A stretch of DNA of 64,000 bases from Muscardinus avellanarius. Lineage: Eukaryota > Chordata > Mammalia > Rodentia > Gliridae. The DNA is taken from contig OY726571.1 of the NCBI GenBank assembly GCA_963383645.1, positions 82,761,388 to 82,825,387 of the forward strand, written 5' to 3'. Made by a program: the position numbers and the translations under genes. The notes under the pieces were generated by a model. That model searched no databases and was not told the origin of the DNA. It saw nothing but the letters and a program-made list of their open reading frames with translations. Shown piece by piece: positions 54,986-64,000 of the stretch (position 1 is the stretch's first letter; each line of letters begins with the position of its first letter).

Positions 54986-55234
54986 TATTTTTTTTTAAAG
55001 GTGCTAAAACATTTTTAGAAATACTTCAGGCCTTGACGTTTGCTTATGTCTCAATGGATAGGTCTGTATCACAGGCATACTCCTAAATGCAAGAAAAAGT
55101 AAGAAAACTAGGATTTTTCCTTTACAGTCTCCAAAGAGAAAGGCAACCATTAAGAAAGTGGTGAGCAGGGAGTGTTGGGTTAGATAATCACAGTAACCGA
55201 CCTGCCCAGGATCCAAAAACTAAGACAAATGACA

Positions 55235-55236
<2 letters not shown>
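54986..55236. other. Non-repetitive stretch, no gene seen
   Basis: Short unique segment after the L1. A T run at 54988-54996 marks the L1 right junction. Confidence 0.4.

Positions 55237-55282
<46 letters not shown>
55237..55282. repeat. (TG)n microsatellite
   Basis: About 23 TG units in unique sequence. Confidence 0.97.
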
Positions 55283-55284
<2 letters not shown>

Positions 55285-55677
55285 AGTATCTGAATGCATA
55301 GGCAAGGGTATCCTTACTCTATAAAGAGTTTTATTTTACAAATTAATAAGAAAAAAATGGAAATTATGAAGAGTCTAAAAATTTTTAAAGGCAATTTACT
55401 GGAGGAAATAACATCAAACAGTCATTAAACAGATGAAAAAATAAAGCTAGATTACCTTATCAGTAATCTAGAAATATTATCTTGGAAATATTAAATAGTA
55501 TTATACTGTTCAGTTCTGTCTCTTTGTGGGCATTGGCATTCCCAAGCATCTGCTGATGATAGCATAAACTAAAGTCACTTGTCAAAACATATCAATAACC
55601 TTTCTAAAAACACATATTACTTGACATAGCAATTCTAGTTCTGAGAACCAAGCTAAAAATAAAAAAAGGTTTTTTGT
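55283..55677. other. AT-rich non-repetitive stretch, no gene seen
   Basis: No gene or repeat was recognised. Confidence 0.4.
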
Positions 55678-55855
55678 TTTTTTTTTTTTTTTTTGTACTG
55701 GGGATGGAACCCTTCTACCTCCGGGCTACACTCCCAGTATATTTTATTTGGAAACAGGGTCCCTTAAGCCAGCACAACTGGCTTCGAACCTGCATGATCC
55801 TCCTGTCTCCTCCTTCCAAGCGCGGGGATTACAAGCGTGCGCCACCACGCCCGGC
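55678..55855 (-). mobile_element. B1-dID SINE, young, shortened ID half
   Basis: T run, then 'gtactggggatggaaccctt', where the usual 'ccagggg' block is lost, then a near-consensus 7SL-like half ending 'caccacgcccggcc'. Confidence 0.93.
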
Positions 55856-56635
55856 CCTATGTTATTTTTTAAAGTAATGAACATGTGTGGTATTTACATA
55901 ACAGGGAAATGATTTTTTAAAGTAAAATAAACCTTAAAATTCCAGCCTTTGACATCTTAATTTGTGTGAGTACAGACTGGGGCAATATTTCCTTTATGTG
56001 TTTCTGTGTTTTGCTATTCTTATTCTTTAAACATTTACTGTTTCTTTTACGAATGTGAAAATACATACATTTGAATGCATGGAAGCATTTTTATTTTACA
56101 AATACACTGAAATAGAATTACTTTGTGTCTCCTTCCAATCAATCCTTTCCCCGTGGGGAACCACTCACTTGATTTCTAGCACATATCATTTTTGTAATTT
56201 AAATAATGCTAAAAATTTAAATATTAGTAAATCCTCATAGGAAGACTCACAACCAACAGAAGATAATTACAACAATCTTAAGATTCAGTAAATTTGGTGT
56301 GAAAAATACTGCTATTGTAAATGGGAGATTTTTTTAATGAGATGCTATATTTTAAAGGATTTGAAAACTCATTATTTTGCATCAAATTCCTCCTCTAATT
56401 TCTTTTTAAACTTTCATAATTAAACATGTTCTGCATATAGTATTCTATCTGAATATATCATTTAGAGATAGCATTACAGGGGAAAAAAAAGATTTAAAAC
56501 CAGGCATTCATCTGGAAAAGTTATTTTCCTTCTCCTCGTTTGAGATTGACCATTTTGAGTGAGTGGAGGAGGCTCATGACTACATGAGAATTCATAATGA
56601 AGGTAGTTTAGAAAAAAAACTCCTGAAATATGTCC
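55856..56635. other. AT-rich non-repetitive stretch, no gene seen
   Basis: No gene or clear repeat in about 0.8 kb. Confidence 0.4.
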
Positions 56636-56890
56636 GCCAAGGTGGTACACATCTATAATTTCAGCACCTGGGAGGCTGAGACAGGAGGATTGCAGGTTCA
56701 AGGCAGCAACTTAGTAAAAGTCTGTTTCAAATTTTTTAAATAAAATAAAATAAAAAGTGTTGGGATATAGCTCAGAGGTAGAATGGCTCTGGATTCCACA
56801 CCCAGTACCATCAATCAATAAATCAATAAGCAAACAGAGCTGGGGATGTAGCTCAGAGGTAGAACGCCCTGGGTTCAATCTCCAAAGCCA
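56636..56890 (+). mobile_element. B1-dID SINE followed by an extra ID unit
   Basis: The main copy runs to about 56815 ('ccgccaaggtggtacacatc' to 'cacacccagtaccat') and ends in an (AATC)n-like tail. A second tRNA-derived half follows at about 56838-56890 ('gagctggggatgtagctcag', 'tgggttcaatctcc') in the same orientation without its own 7SL-like half. Confidence 0.9.
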
Positions 56891-56999
56891 CACATACGCA
56901 CAAAAACCACCCAAGGCTTATGCCTTCAGGCCTCTTAGAGTCCAGTTGAGAAGATAAGGTATAAACCTAAAATATTCAAACTCTAGTACAAGGCAGCAC

Positions 57000-57192
57000 A
57001 TTTGTTTTTACTATATTTTAAATTTTTAATTGACATATAAAAATGTGATATATTTATAGGGTACAGTGGGACACTTCAACAGTTGTATACAGATGCATAA
57101 TGATCTGCTAGGGGTCATGGACATACCAATCACCTCAAATTACTTGTCATTTCTTGGTGCCACAAATTCAACTCCCACTGACTTAAAATTGC
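57000..57192 (-). mobile_element. L1 3'-UTR fragment
   Basis: Reads as the complement of an L1 3' UTR: 'ataaaaatgtgatatattta', 'tagggtacagtgggacactt', 'acagatgcataatgatctgc' and 'accaatcacctcaaattact'. It is the same UTR type as at 46311-46605, in the opposite orientation. Confidence 0.75.
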
Positions 57193-57671
57193 CAACCATA
57201 CACACCCTACTGAAGGTAGCTCATCCTTATGGGGAAAGTTGAGAGGACCACGGGAGGAAGGGGCTGGTCGTCTCAGCCTTGCGGGGGCTGCAAGGATGGG
57301 TAGATGGCTGCACGTCTATCTGGAAGCTCGGGAGCTCTTCCTGCTCAGTCCAAGTCCTGAGTCTCTTCCATTGCTGCAAAGACGATTTCCCGTGGGGCGC
57401 AGGGGCAAAGCTAGACAAGAAGTACCAGGCCAAGTGGCCCTGAGGGAGGGGAAAGTCGCAGGAAGGTGAAGGTGGGGAGCACAGCCCAAACACCAGCCTT
57501 AAGTTCCACATGCTGGCCAGGGTCTTTCTGCAGGAGGAGCCCAGAGAAAGCGACGTTGTGTGCACCAAGGAAAGAGAGCACCAGATCCCCGAGGCTTGCA
57601 GTCCCTTGGCGTGCCTACCCCACGGCTTCCTGCTGGTGCAGCTGCCCGGGATCAATCTGCAGAGCTGCCCG
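57193..57671. other. GC-rich island with opposing open frames
   Basis: About 480 bases of GC-rich sequence between an L1 tail and a Tigger element. A 168-codon minus frame (57227-57733) and plus frames of 61-91 codons overlap. No domain was recognised in any. Composition alone can keep such frames open, and the minus frame's start lies inside the Tigger element. No gene is called. Confidence 0.4.
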
Positions 57672-57915
57672 GCAGTATCCCCGGGGGATTGTTGAATCCA
57701 AAACCCGCACACACTCAAGTCCCCGACATACAATGATATAGTATTTGCATGTGACTACACACATCCTTCCATATACTTTAAATCACCTCTAGATGACTTC
57801 AAACTCTTAATACAATGGGATCGCATGTAAACAGCTGCCAGACTATATTGTTTAGGGAATAATGACAAGGAAATAAAGTCTGTGTATGCTTAGTACAGAT
57901 CTACTTTTTAAAAAA
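57672..57915 (-). mobile_element. Tigger MITE (MER2/Tigger1-like), 3' truncated
   Basis: Landmarks: 'tatccccgggggattgttga', 'tatagtatttgcatgtgac', 'tactttaaatcacctctaga', 'attgtttagggaataatgac' and 'aaagtctgtgtatgcttagt'. It is cut off by the adjoining L1. Confidence 0.82.
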
Positions 57916-57921
57916 AATACT

Positions 57922-58822
57922 GTGGAGGTTCCTCAGAAGACTGAGAATGGAATCACTCTGTGACCCAGCTATACCACTCCTGGGTACTTTCCAAAGGAAT
58001 TAAGGGCAGCACACTATGGTGATACATGCAAATCTATTCCTACAGCAGCACAGTCCATGATAGCAAAATTGGGAAGCCAATCTTGGTGTCTGTCAACAAA
58101 TGACTGGATTACAAAATTGGTTTATTCACACAGTGAGATTATACTCTGCCATATAGAAGAGAAAAAGAATGGTATTTGTAGGAAAATGGGTGGAACTAGA
58201 GAATATTATGGTAGGTGAGATCAGCCAGTCTCAGAAAGTCAAGGGTCCCATGTTTTCCTTCCTATGTGGTAGCTGGAGGAAAATTGGAAAACAAAGAATG
58301 ATTTCAGGCCGGGCATGGTGGCGCACATTTGTAAGCCCTGCACTGGGGAGGCTGGGACAGGAGGATCGCACAGGTTCGAAGCCAGCCTCAGCTACTTAGT
58401 GAGGCTCTCAGCAACTTAGTGAGACCCTGCTTCCAAATAAAATATAAAAAATCTAGGAGTATAGCCTGGAGGTAGAAAGCCACTGGGTTCCACCCCCAGT
58501 ACCACCAAAAAACAACAAACCCCCCCCCACAAAAAAAAAAAAGATTTCAGATAAATGAGGAGAGACCAGCAAAATCGTGGGAGGGGGTGGGGGCAGGAAG
58601 AGGAAAAGGGAGGCCTGCTGGAGGATAGTACAAATAAGTCTGTGTACACATGTACAGGTAGAAAGTTGTCAATCCCACTCTCAGTAGTGCGTACGAAGAG
58701 GCAGTGGAGTGAAATCTAGAGGGAGACACACAAGTCTGTGTGTGCGTGTTTCTTTACTCTGAACCTCATTATGGTGAATAATTAAGATGTGCCAAGAACA
58801 TTATAGCTAAAAAAAACAAAAC
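57922..58822 (+). pseudogene. L1 ORF2 C-terminus and 3' UTR, interrupted by a SINE
   Basis: ORF2 text 'gacccagctataccactcct', 'gtgtctgtcaacaaatgact' and 'ggaactagagaatattatgg' runs to 58306. After the SINE it resumes in the 3' UTR ('gataaatgaggagagaccag'), ending 'cattatggtgaataattaag'. There is no intact frame. Confidence 0.9.
58307..58542 (+). mobile_element. B1-dID SINE inserted in L1
   Basis: A well-preserved plus-strand copy ('gccgggcatggtggcgcaca', 'gggttccacccccagtacca') with a mixed C/A tail. The L1 bases 'gatttca' are duplicated at 58300-58306 and 58543-58549. Confidence 0.96.
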
Positions 58823-58825
58823 AGT

Positions 58826-59003
58826 TGGCTGTGGCGGCGCACACCTGTAATCCCAATACTTGGGAAGCTTGATGCAGGAGGGTCTCAGGTTCATAGCTAG
58901 CCTCAGCAGCTTAGTGAGATTCTGTTTTAAAATAAAATCGGGCTAGAGTATGGCTCAGTGGTAGAATGCTCCTGGGTTTAATCCTCAGTACCAAAAACAA
59001 AAC
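58826..59003 (+). mobile_element. B1-dID SINE
   Basis: A plus-strand copy ('ggctgtggcggcgcacacct' to 'gtttaatcctcagtacc') placed just after the L1 3' end. Confidence 0.93.
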
Positions 59004-59355
59004 AGAATCTATTTAGAACCCATGGTTGGTTGACTATGAGGTTGTAGAGCTGAGACTACAGAAGACTGGCTTTCTCACAGTGACAAGATAGAGCTTAGCT
59101 TTAAAAAAAACCAACTTCTAATTGATTGGGAGTATATATTAAGATTGAGGATATTAAACTGACATATGACAGAGAAAAAGTATCGAGGTCCTCTTTTAGG
59201 GCCTCTGGTGCCATAACTAGAATTTCTCTTGGTTTGAGGGAAGCACACTACTTCTTTGACATGTCTCCCTATTAAGCCCCTAGGCTTCCATTCCCTTCTA
59301 GAATCTTCTTGCAGCAGTCTGGCTAATCTGTGTAGAGGAGGAGTTTTCTACGTTC
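59004..59355. other. Non-repetitive stretch, no gene seen
   Basis: Short unique segment before the third solo LTR. No gene signal. Confidence 0.4.
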
Positions 59356-59361
59356 CCTTTG

Positions 59362-59836
59362 TTGGGATCCAGCCCGACATCAGCGGGGCTTGGAGAGATG
59401 ATGAGTACTGACGGCCCGATCACCACACGGAGCCGGGAGATATGTCAAGCAAGGTCTCGTTTATTCCTCTCCAAGCAACATATATATAGCACAAAACCAC
59501 GAGGGCAATTTCTAATGAGGAGATAGCTTAGCCTATCAGAATAAAGATCACCAGCATGTAGTTCGCAGCCAATCCCAGGCCAGTACACAAGCCATTCATG
59601 TGTGCGGAAGCTTCTTTAAAGGTAAAAAGGGAAGAACCACTCAGTCTCCCCACCCATAATGAATGGGGAAACCACACCTTTGTAGCTTCCTCCAGGCGCC
59701 ATCTTAGCTCCTTTTCTGCTGAATCATTTTACTGCAGAAGTTTGTAAACTTTACCTAAAGCTTTGCCTTAGCCCACAGGCCGCTCAGCCCGAGGGAGGCT
59801 GCATCTCTTTAGGCGCTGTATGCACACACCCCAACA
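59362..59836 (-). mobile_element. Solo LTR, class II (ERVK-like), 475 bp
   Basis: 6-bp duplication 'cctttg' (59356-59361 and 59837-59842). On the minus strand it starts TGTTGGGGTGTG; its other end reads '...gggatccaa', apparently missing the final CA. It has a clear promoter layout: AAGATGGCGCC (59695-59705), 'gattggctgcga' CCAAT on the complement (about 59566-59577), TATA-like 'gctatatatatgttgc' (59475-59490) and poly(A) signal AATAAA (59460-59465). There is no internal viral sequence. Confidence 0.9.
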
Positions 59837-59842
59837 CCTTTG

Positions 59843-60717
59843 GACCCCTTTCAGGGAGTGACCATCCAATTTTCAATATGTAGACACATCCTTAGGACCT
59901 CTAATAACCGCCTCAATCCTAAAATGAATTTCCACCCTGTAAGACACATGGGAAGCCAAGCTTTCTGCCTTGCATCCTGCTTTGGCAGCAGGGCTCCCTT
60001 TAAAGCCAGTCCAGAGAAGCCAAATGAGCACCTGTCTTGCTTCCCGCCAGAACAGAGGCTCCCCTTCCTAGGATTCCTGTTCAATCACTGCACAGCCTCC
60101 ACATTCCCCAAGTGTCCTGCTCAGAATGGGGAAGACAATTCCACCTTCTCCGTGGGGTACATGCACATTGGAGAACAAGAGCCCTCGGCTGTGTCCTGAC
60201 ATAGCAGCTGAAAAACATCGTCAAACTCAGCCCCCAGGACCACCCCTCCTCAGGGTGTGACCCACCTACTCTCAGGCCCAGGACCCTCTGAAATGAGGTC
60301 TGAGGGAGCCATAGGTCCCTTGTCAGCCTTGTCTGCTGCTGAACTTTGACACAGGTGGGAACCAACAAGAGAACAGGGCTGGGGGCTGTGAGAGACCTGG
60401 AGTTGTATGTAGTGGTGAGTGTGTGTGTATGGGGCTCATGTCTCCTTTCTCTAGTCTAATGACGTGGATTGTTTGTAATGAAATAAAAACCTCTGTGTAC
60501 TGACATCTGACTGAATAGCCAAGTACACTTATTTCTCCTTTCATAATACAAAAATAACACTTCTTTCAGGGTGGTTGTGATTTCTTTTTGTTGCTTACTT
60601 CATCTCTCTTCTTCCTCTATGAAGCCACAATCGTTTAATACAAAGGTCTGGTGAGTCTTCCATTTGGCCATTTCTGACACCCTTTCCTCTGATCCTATTT
60701 TCACAGCCAAATAGAAA
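59843..60717 (+). other. Unique segment with a 119-codon frame and a downstream AATAAA
   Basis: A plus-strand frame (59840-60199) begins at the LTR edge and ends about 280 bases before 'gaaataaaaacctctgtg' (60480). An open frame, a stop, and then a poly(A) signal is what a terminal exon would show, but no domain or splice acceptor was recognised. The overlapping minus frame is similar in length. I treat it as unproven. Confidence 0.3.
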
Positions 60718-61333
60718 GCTGGATATCCACATGCAGAAGACTGAAATTTACCCCTTTCTGTACAAAAAAAAGTCAGCTCAGAATAGATCAAAGCCCTAAA
60801 TAAAAGACCCGAAACCCTGAAACAACCAGAAGAAACATAGGGGAAATACTTCAGAACACTTGCACAGGCAAAGGTTCTTCTATGACTCCCCAGAGCCCAG
60901 GAAACAAAGGCAAAAATTCACAAATGGGATTACAACAAACTAAAACGCTGTCATACAGGAAAGGAAACAACCAGCAGAGTGAAGAGAGAGCTTCGGAATG
61001 GGAGAGAAAACTTTGCCAACTATTCATCTGACGGTGAGTTAGTATCCAGAATACATAAGGAATTCAAAACACTTAACAGCGAAAAAGTAAACCAATTCAA
61101 AAATGAGCAAAGGATCTGAGTAGATTCTGCTCAAAAGAACAAATGCAAAAGACCAACAAATATAGGAAGAAGTCATTGATATCACTAACCGTTAGAGAAA
61201 TAAAATTCAAAACTACAATGAGAGTCTATCTCACCCAGGTAGAATAGCTAATGTTAAAAAAAAGTAACAAATGCTGGTGGGGATGCAAAGAAAGGAGAAC
61301 TTTCATACACTATGGGTGGGAATGTAAATTATC

Positions 61334-61401
61334 TAGTGAAAGGAAATCAGGTCACTGAGGGTGTACCCTTGAAGGTGTCCCAGGGTCCCAATTTCCACCA
61401 A
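61334..61401 (+). mobile_element. 68-bp insert in L1 with 13-bp target duplication
   Basis: L1 text 'aatgtaaattatc' occurs on both sides (61321-61333 and 61402-61414), and L1 reads through if the insert is removed. The insert includes 'gtcactgagggtgtaccctt' and 'gaaggtgtcccagggtccc', resembling the U3 part of the local MaLR LTRs. There is no A tail. Confidence 0.75.
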
Positions 61402-61677
61402 AATGTAAATTATCCACAGCCACTCTGAAAAACAGGATGGAATTTCCTCAAAAAAAAAAAACAACAAAAAACAAAACTGTCTACCATATCTACCATATGA
61501 TCCAGCAACCATACTCTAGGTGATGATTCAGAACAGATGATATACAACCATACCTGAAGGAAATGATACTAGCATATCCGAGATGCCTTCATACTCATGT
61601 TTATTAGGCACTATTCACAATAGCTAAGATACAGAGTCAGCCTAGGTTCCCATCAGCAGATGAATGGGTAAAGAAAA

Positions 61678-61678
<1 letters not shown>

Positions 61679-61724
<46 letters not shown>
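61679..61724. repeat. (CA)n microsatellite inside L1
   Basis: About 23 CA units interrupting the L1 ORF2 region. Confidence 0.97.
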
Positions 61725-61725
<1 letters not shown>

Positions 61726-62088
61726 TATTCAGCTACAAAGAAGGATGATATTCTTTCATTTGCCAAAAAATGGGGGAAACTGGAGGATATTATGTGTGAA
61801 ATAAGCCAGACACAGAAAGATGTTCTCTCTCATACATGAAGACTAAAAAAATAATATTGACCTGAAAGAAGGAAAATTATTACTAAGGCTTGGGCAGAGT
61901 ATGTGTGATGGGGATGGACAAAAGGAGACTGGGCTGGATTTGATCAGTGCAGGCTGTAAGCTTGTGTGGAAATAGCACATTGGACCCCATTAATATGCAT
62001 AAGTAACACATGGGACTAAGATAACAAAATAATAACTTAAAAAGACAAAGGCCTTGTGTGTGCTGCTATCCTCATGATTTTACAGGTC

Positions 62089-62317
62089 TATTTATTTTTT
62101 TATTATTATTATTTTTGGTGATACTGGAGGTGGAACCCAGAGGCTTTCTACCTCCAGGCTATCCTCCCAGACCTATTTTATATTTTATTTGGAAATAGGG
62201 TCTCACTAAGTTGCTGAGAGCCTCACTAAATAGCTGAGGCTGGCTTCAAACCTGTGCGATCCTCCTGTCTCAGCCTCCCAAGCACGGGGATTACAAGAGT
62301 GCGCCACCACGCCCGGC
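62089..62317 (-). mobile_element. B1-dID SINE, young, 9-bp target duplication
   Basis: Flanks 'ttacaggtc' (62080-62088 and 62318-62326). A minus-strand copy of the 'gctgagagcctcactaaata' subfamily. The T-rich tail includes a short (TTA)n run. Confidence 0.96.
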
Positions 62318-62326
62318 TTACAGGTC

Positions 62327-63184
62327 CTTTTAAATCTAGCCCGGAGACACCAAGATGAACACCTGCACCTGCTTCAATTGGAGTCATCTACTAAGAGGCT
62401 CTTTTAAAACTCCTCCAACTGAATCTGTCAACTTGATTTTGCAGATACTTCTACACTGTTTTCACACTTTCTGGAGGAATTTGAAAGTCCAAGACCTTCT
62501 CCAGCCTTGACCCTGCGGACACGTGGGACCAAATGGCTCTTCTGTGCTCCTCCACACATCAAGAACTCAGGCCTTGGTGGAGAAAAAAAGGGGCTGTCTG
62601 CAAGGTGGGCCCTGCAGCCCCTGAGCTCCCAGCAGCCCTTACCCAAAGGCTGGAGTCAAGGATCCTCATTATGCCAATTCCTTCCAACTAAGTTGACTGT
62701 TTCATTATAAGAATTAATGTCATTTCATTCACTGTAAGTACAATCTACTTATGACTGCAGACTAGAGTTACAATAAAACTCACACAAGTATATTTTCATT
62801 TTAAAAAATTCAAAATATAAAAAGCTGAATTTATAATAACTCCCCAGGAAGCAATTTCTTTTATCATTAAGATATTTTTTTAACTATAGAAGTCTCTCCA
62901 GCTTTAAATGCATCAGAAAGAGTAAGAGAGATGTGAACCTCATTAATTCCAGTGGTTTTTAAACTGGGTTCCATGGAGTGATTGGGGTTCTCTGTGAATA
63001 TGTCCCAGGGGACACTCTACTTAGTCCTCGACCCCTGCTTCAAAAGCAGCAACCAGAAATAAAGCAAAAACAACATACCAACGGCTTTATTTTTTCTGTT
63101 CCCTGTGCTGAGCTTCATGTGATAAGGTTTGGTTTGGTAAAAAGATTCTATATCCAAAACAATTTTCAAAAACTGTAGACTGTC
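62327..63184. other. Non-repetitive stretch, no gene seen
   Basis: A short GC-richer patch (62490-62690) has 67-72 codon frames on both strands with no known domain. The segment near 62950-63000 ('ggttttTAAACTGGGttcc'-like) may be an old hAT terminal remnant, but I cannot support a call. Confidence 0.35.
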
Positions 63185-63562
63185 TGTATTAGTCAGCGTT
63201 CCATCCCTATAACAAAATACATGAGATAAACAACTTAAAAAGAAGAAAGGTTTATTTTAGCTCATGGTTTCAGAAATTTTAGTCCATGGTTGTTTGGCTC
63301 CATTGTTCTGGAGTCTGTGGTGAGGCAGAGCATCAGGGTGGGAAGCTTACAGTGAAGGCTGCCTACGTCAAGGCAGCTGAGAAGCAGGAGAAGGGAGGAG
63401 CTTCCGATGTCCTTGACAAGGGCAAGCCCTCAACAACCTAATTTCCTTCCACTAGGCTCCCCCTCCTATAGGTTTCACCACCTCCCAATAGCATCACAGG
63501 CAGGGGAGCAATCCTTCAATACATGGGCATTTGGGGGAACACTCACAATCCAAACTATAGCA
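63185..63562 (-). mobile_element. MaLR-type LTR, full length, minus strand
   Basis: Starts 'tgtattagtcagcgttccat' (complement of the LTR 3' end), then 'ataacaaaatacatgagata', 'aggtttattttagctcatgg' (complement of the AATAAA region), 'ttcaccacctcccaatagc', ending 'cacaatccaaactatagca'. The TG...CA ends are intact. An exact 5-bp duplication is not clear ('tgtct' versus 'agtct'). Confidence 0.85.
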
Positions 63563-64000
63563 AGTCTAACATCATTTGTGCCACAAATGAGGATGCTGAA
63601 GAACAGAGAAGTACCCCTGCCCAGGTGTTGAGAATTCCCATATCCTAATCCCAGTTCAATGTCCCCTCCCATGAGGGCTGAGGAGAGTGGGAAGGGAAGA
63701 GAAATATGAAGCAAATGCCTGTTTTTAAAAACCATGATTAACTCTCTGGTGAGCCATCATAATTAAAAAGAGGTTCACTAAAGATACAACACAATTTCAC
63801 CAAAATATAAATTTGTGATTGGCAGTACAAAAACTTGAAAAGTCCAAAGGGTTTATTTTCAAAGGATGCATTTCATGTTCTTAAATATATACAATTAAGT
63901 ATAGGGTTCTACAAGGTATATGTTTTAATTAACTGATGGGAGTGTGTTAAAACTCATATCAAGCTATCAGAGATAGGAACTTTAAAACATTCTCAAAGTA
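63563..64000. other. Non-repetitive stretch to window end
   Basis: AT-rich unique sequence, no gene or repeat recognised. A minus-strand 86-codon frame (63475-63735) overlaps the LTR and is not supported. Confidence 0.4.

Larger units (their letters stand above)
60718..62048 (+). pseudogene. L1 ORF2 3' half and 3' UTR
   Basis: ORF2 landmarks run in order from 'ggatatccacatgcagaaga' through 'gaaacataggggaaatactt', 'gagaaaactttgccaactat', 'atgctggtggggatgcaaag' and 'gaaataagccagacacagaa' to the 3' UTR ('aagcttgtgtggaaatagca'). Frames are broken repeatedly. It contains a 68-bp foreign insert and a CA microsatellite. Confidence 0.9.

Noticed and set aside
57227..57741. Pair of opposing frames as a possible sense/antisense gene pair
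   Set aside because: Both are open because the segment is GC-rich. The longer frame starts in a Tigger element, and neither has a recognised domain.

Overview
The window reads as mammalian nuclear DNA from a squirrel-family rodent (Sciuridae, possibly a ground squirrel or marmot). The main evidence is about 45 copies, on both strands, of a dimeric SINE made of a 7SL-derived B1-like half joined to a tRNA-derived ID-like half. This is the B1-dID type known from squirrel-related rodents. Several copies have near-consensus bodies and clean 9-18 bp target-site duplications, so the family was recently active in this lineage. The rest of the repeat content is also typical of a placental mammal: L1, MIR, MaLR/MLT1 LTRs, Tigger DNA transposons, class II endogenous-retrovirus LTRs and many long microsatellites. 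The species is inferred, not proven.

I find no protein-coding gene I can defend. Open frames are mostly under 120 codons. The longest lie in GA/CT, GAA/TTC or TTTC tracts, and the remainder match no family I recognise. The only recognisable coding sequence is broken L1 ORF2. The window is therefore best read as intergenic DNA or part of a large intron. No tRNA, rRNA, snRNA or CRISPR feature was seen apart from SINE-derived tRNA-like units.

Layout. 1-10 kb: an MLT1 LTR, a MaLR LTR, MIR copies, scattered SINEs, and GA-rich and TTTC microsatellites. 10-17 kb: Tigger-like and L1 fragments, a SINE nested in a SINE, a long degraded L1 on the minus strand, and a MER2-like Tigger. 17-25 kb: SINEs, a 370 bp purine tract beside promoter-like sequence, MaLR LTRs, and a GC-rich island with a duplicated GC-box block. 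25-35 kb: L1 3' end, MER2-like Tigger, a CCAAT-motif repeat array, a MaLR split by an L1 3' end, a 381 bp TTC/TCC tract, and nested SINEs. 35-49 kb: SINEs, an L1 ORF2 fragment with its 3' UTR, old L1 tails and further DNA transposons. 49-57 kb: an L1 3' end, Tigger copies, and an L1 with an inverted 5' segment into which two different solo LTRs have inserted. 57-64 kb: MER2-like and L1 sequence carrying a SINE, a third solo LTR, a long L1 ORF2 fragment with a small internal insertion, and a minus-strand MaLR LTR.

Nothing here forms a new gene system. The most informative material is insertion history (nested elements, 6-bp duplications of class II LTRs, twin-primed L1), a SINE subfamily whose ID-half B box is replaced, and a few tandem arrays carrying CCAAT or GC-box motifs. 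Repeat family names were assigned by eye from remembered consensus features, so subfamily labels and fragment edges are approximate.
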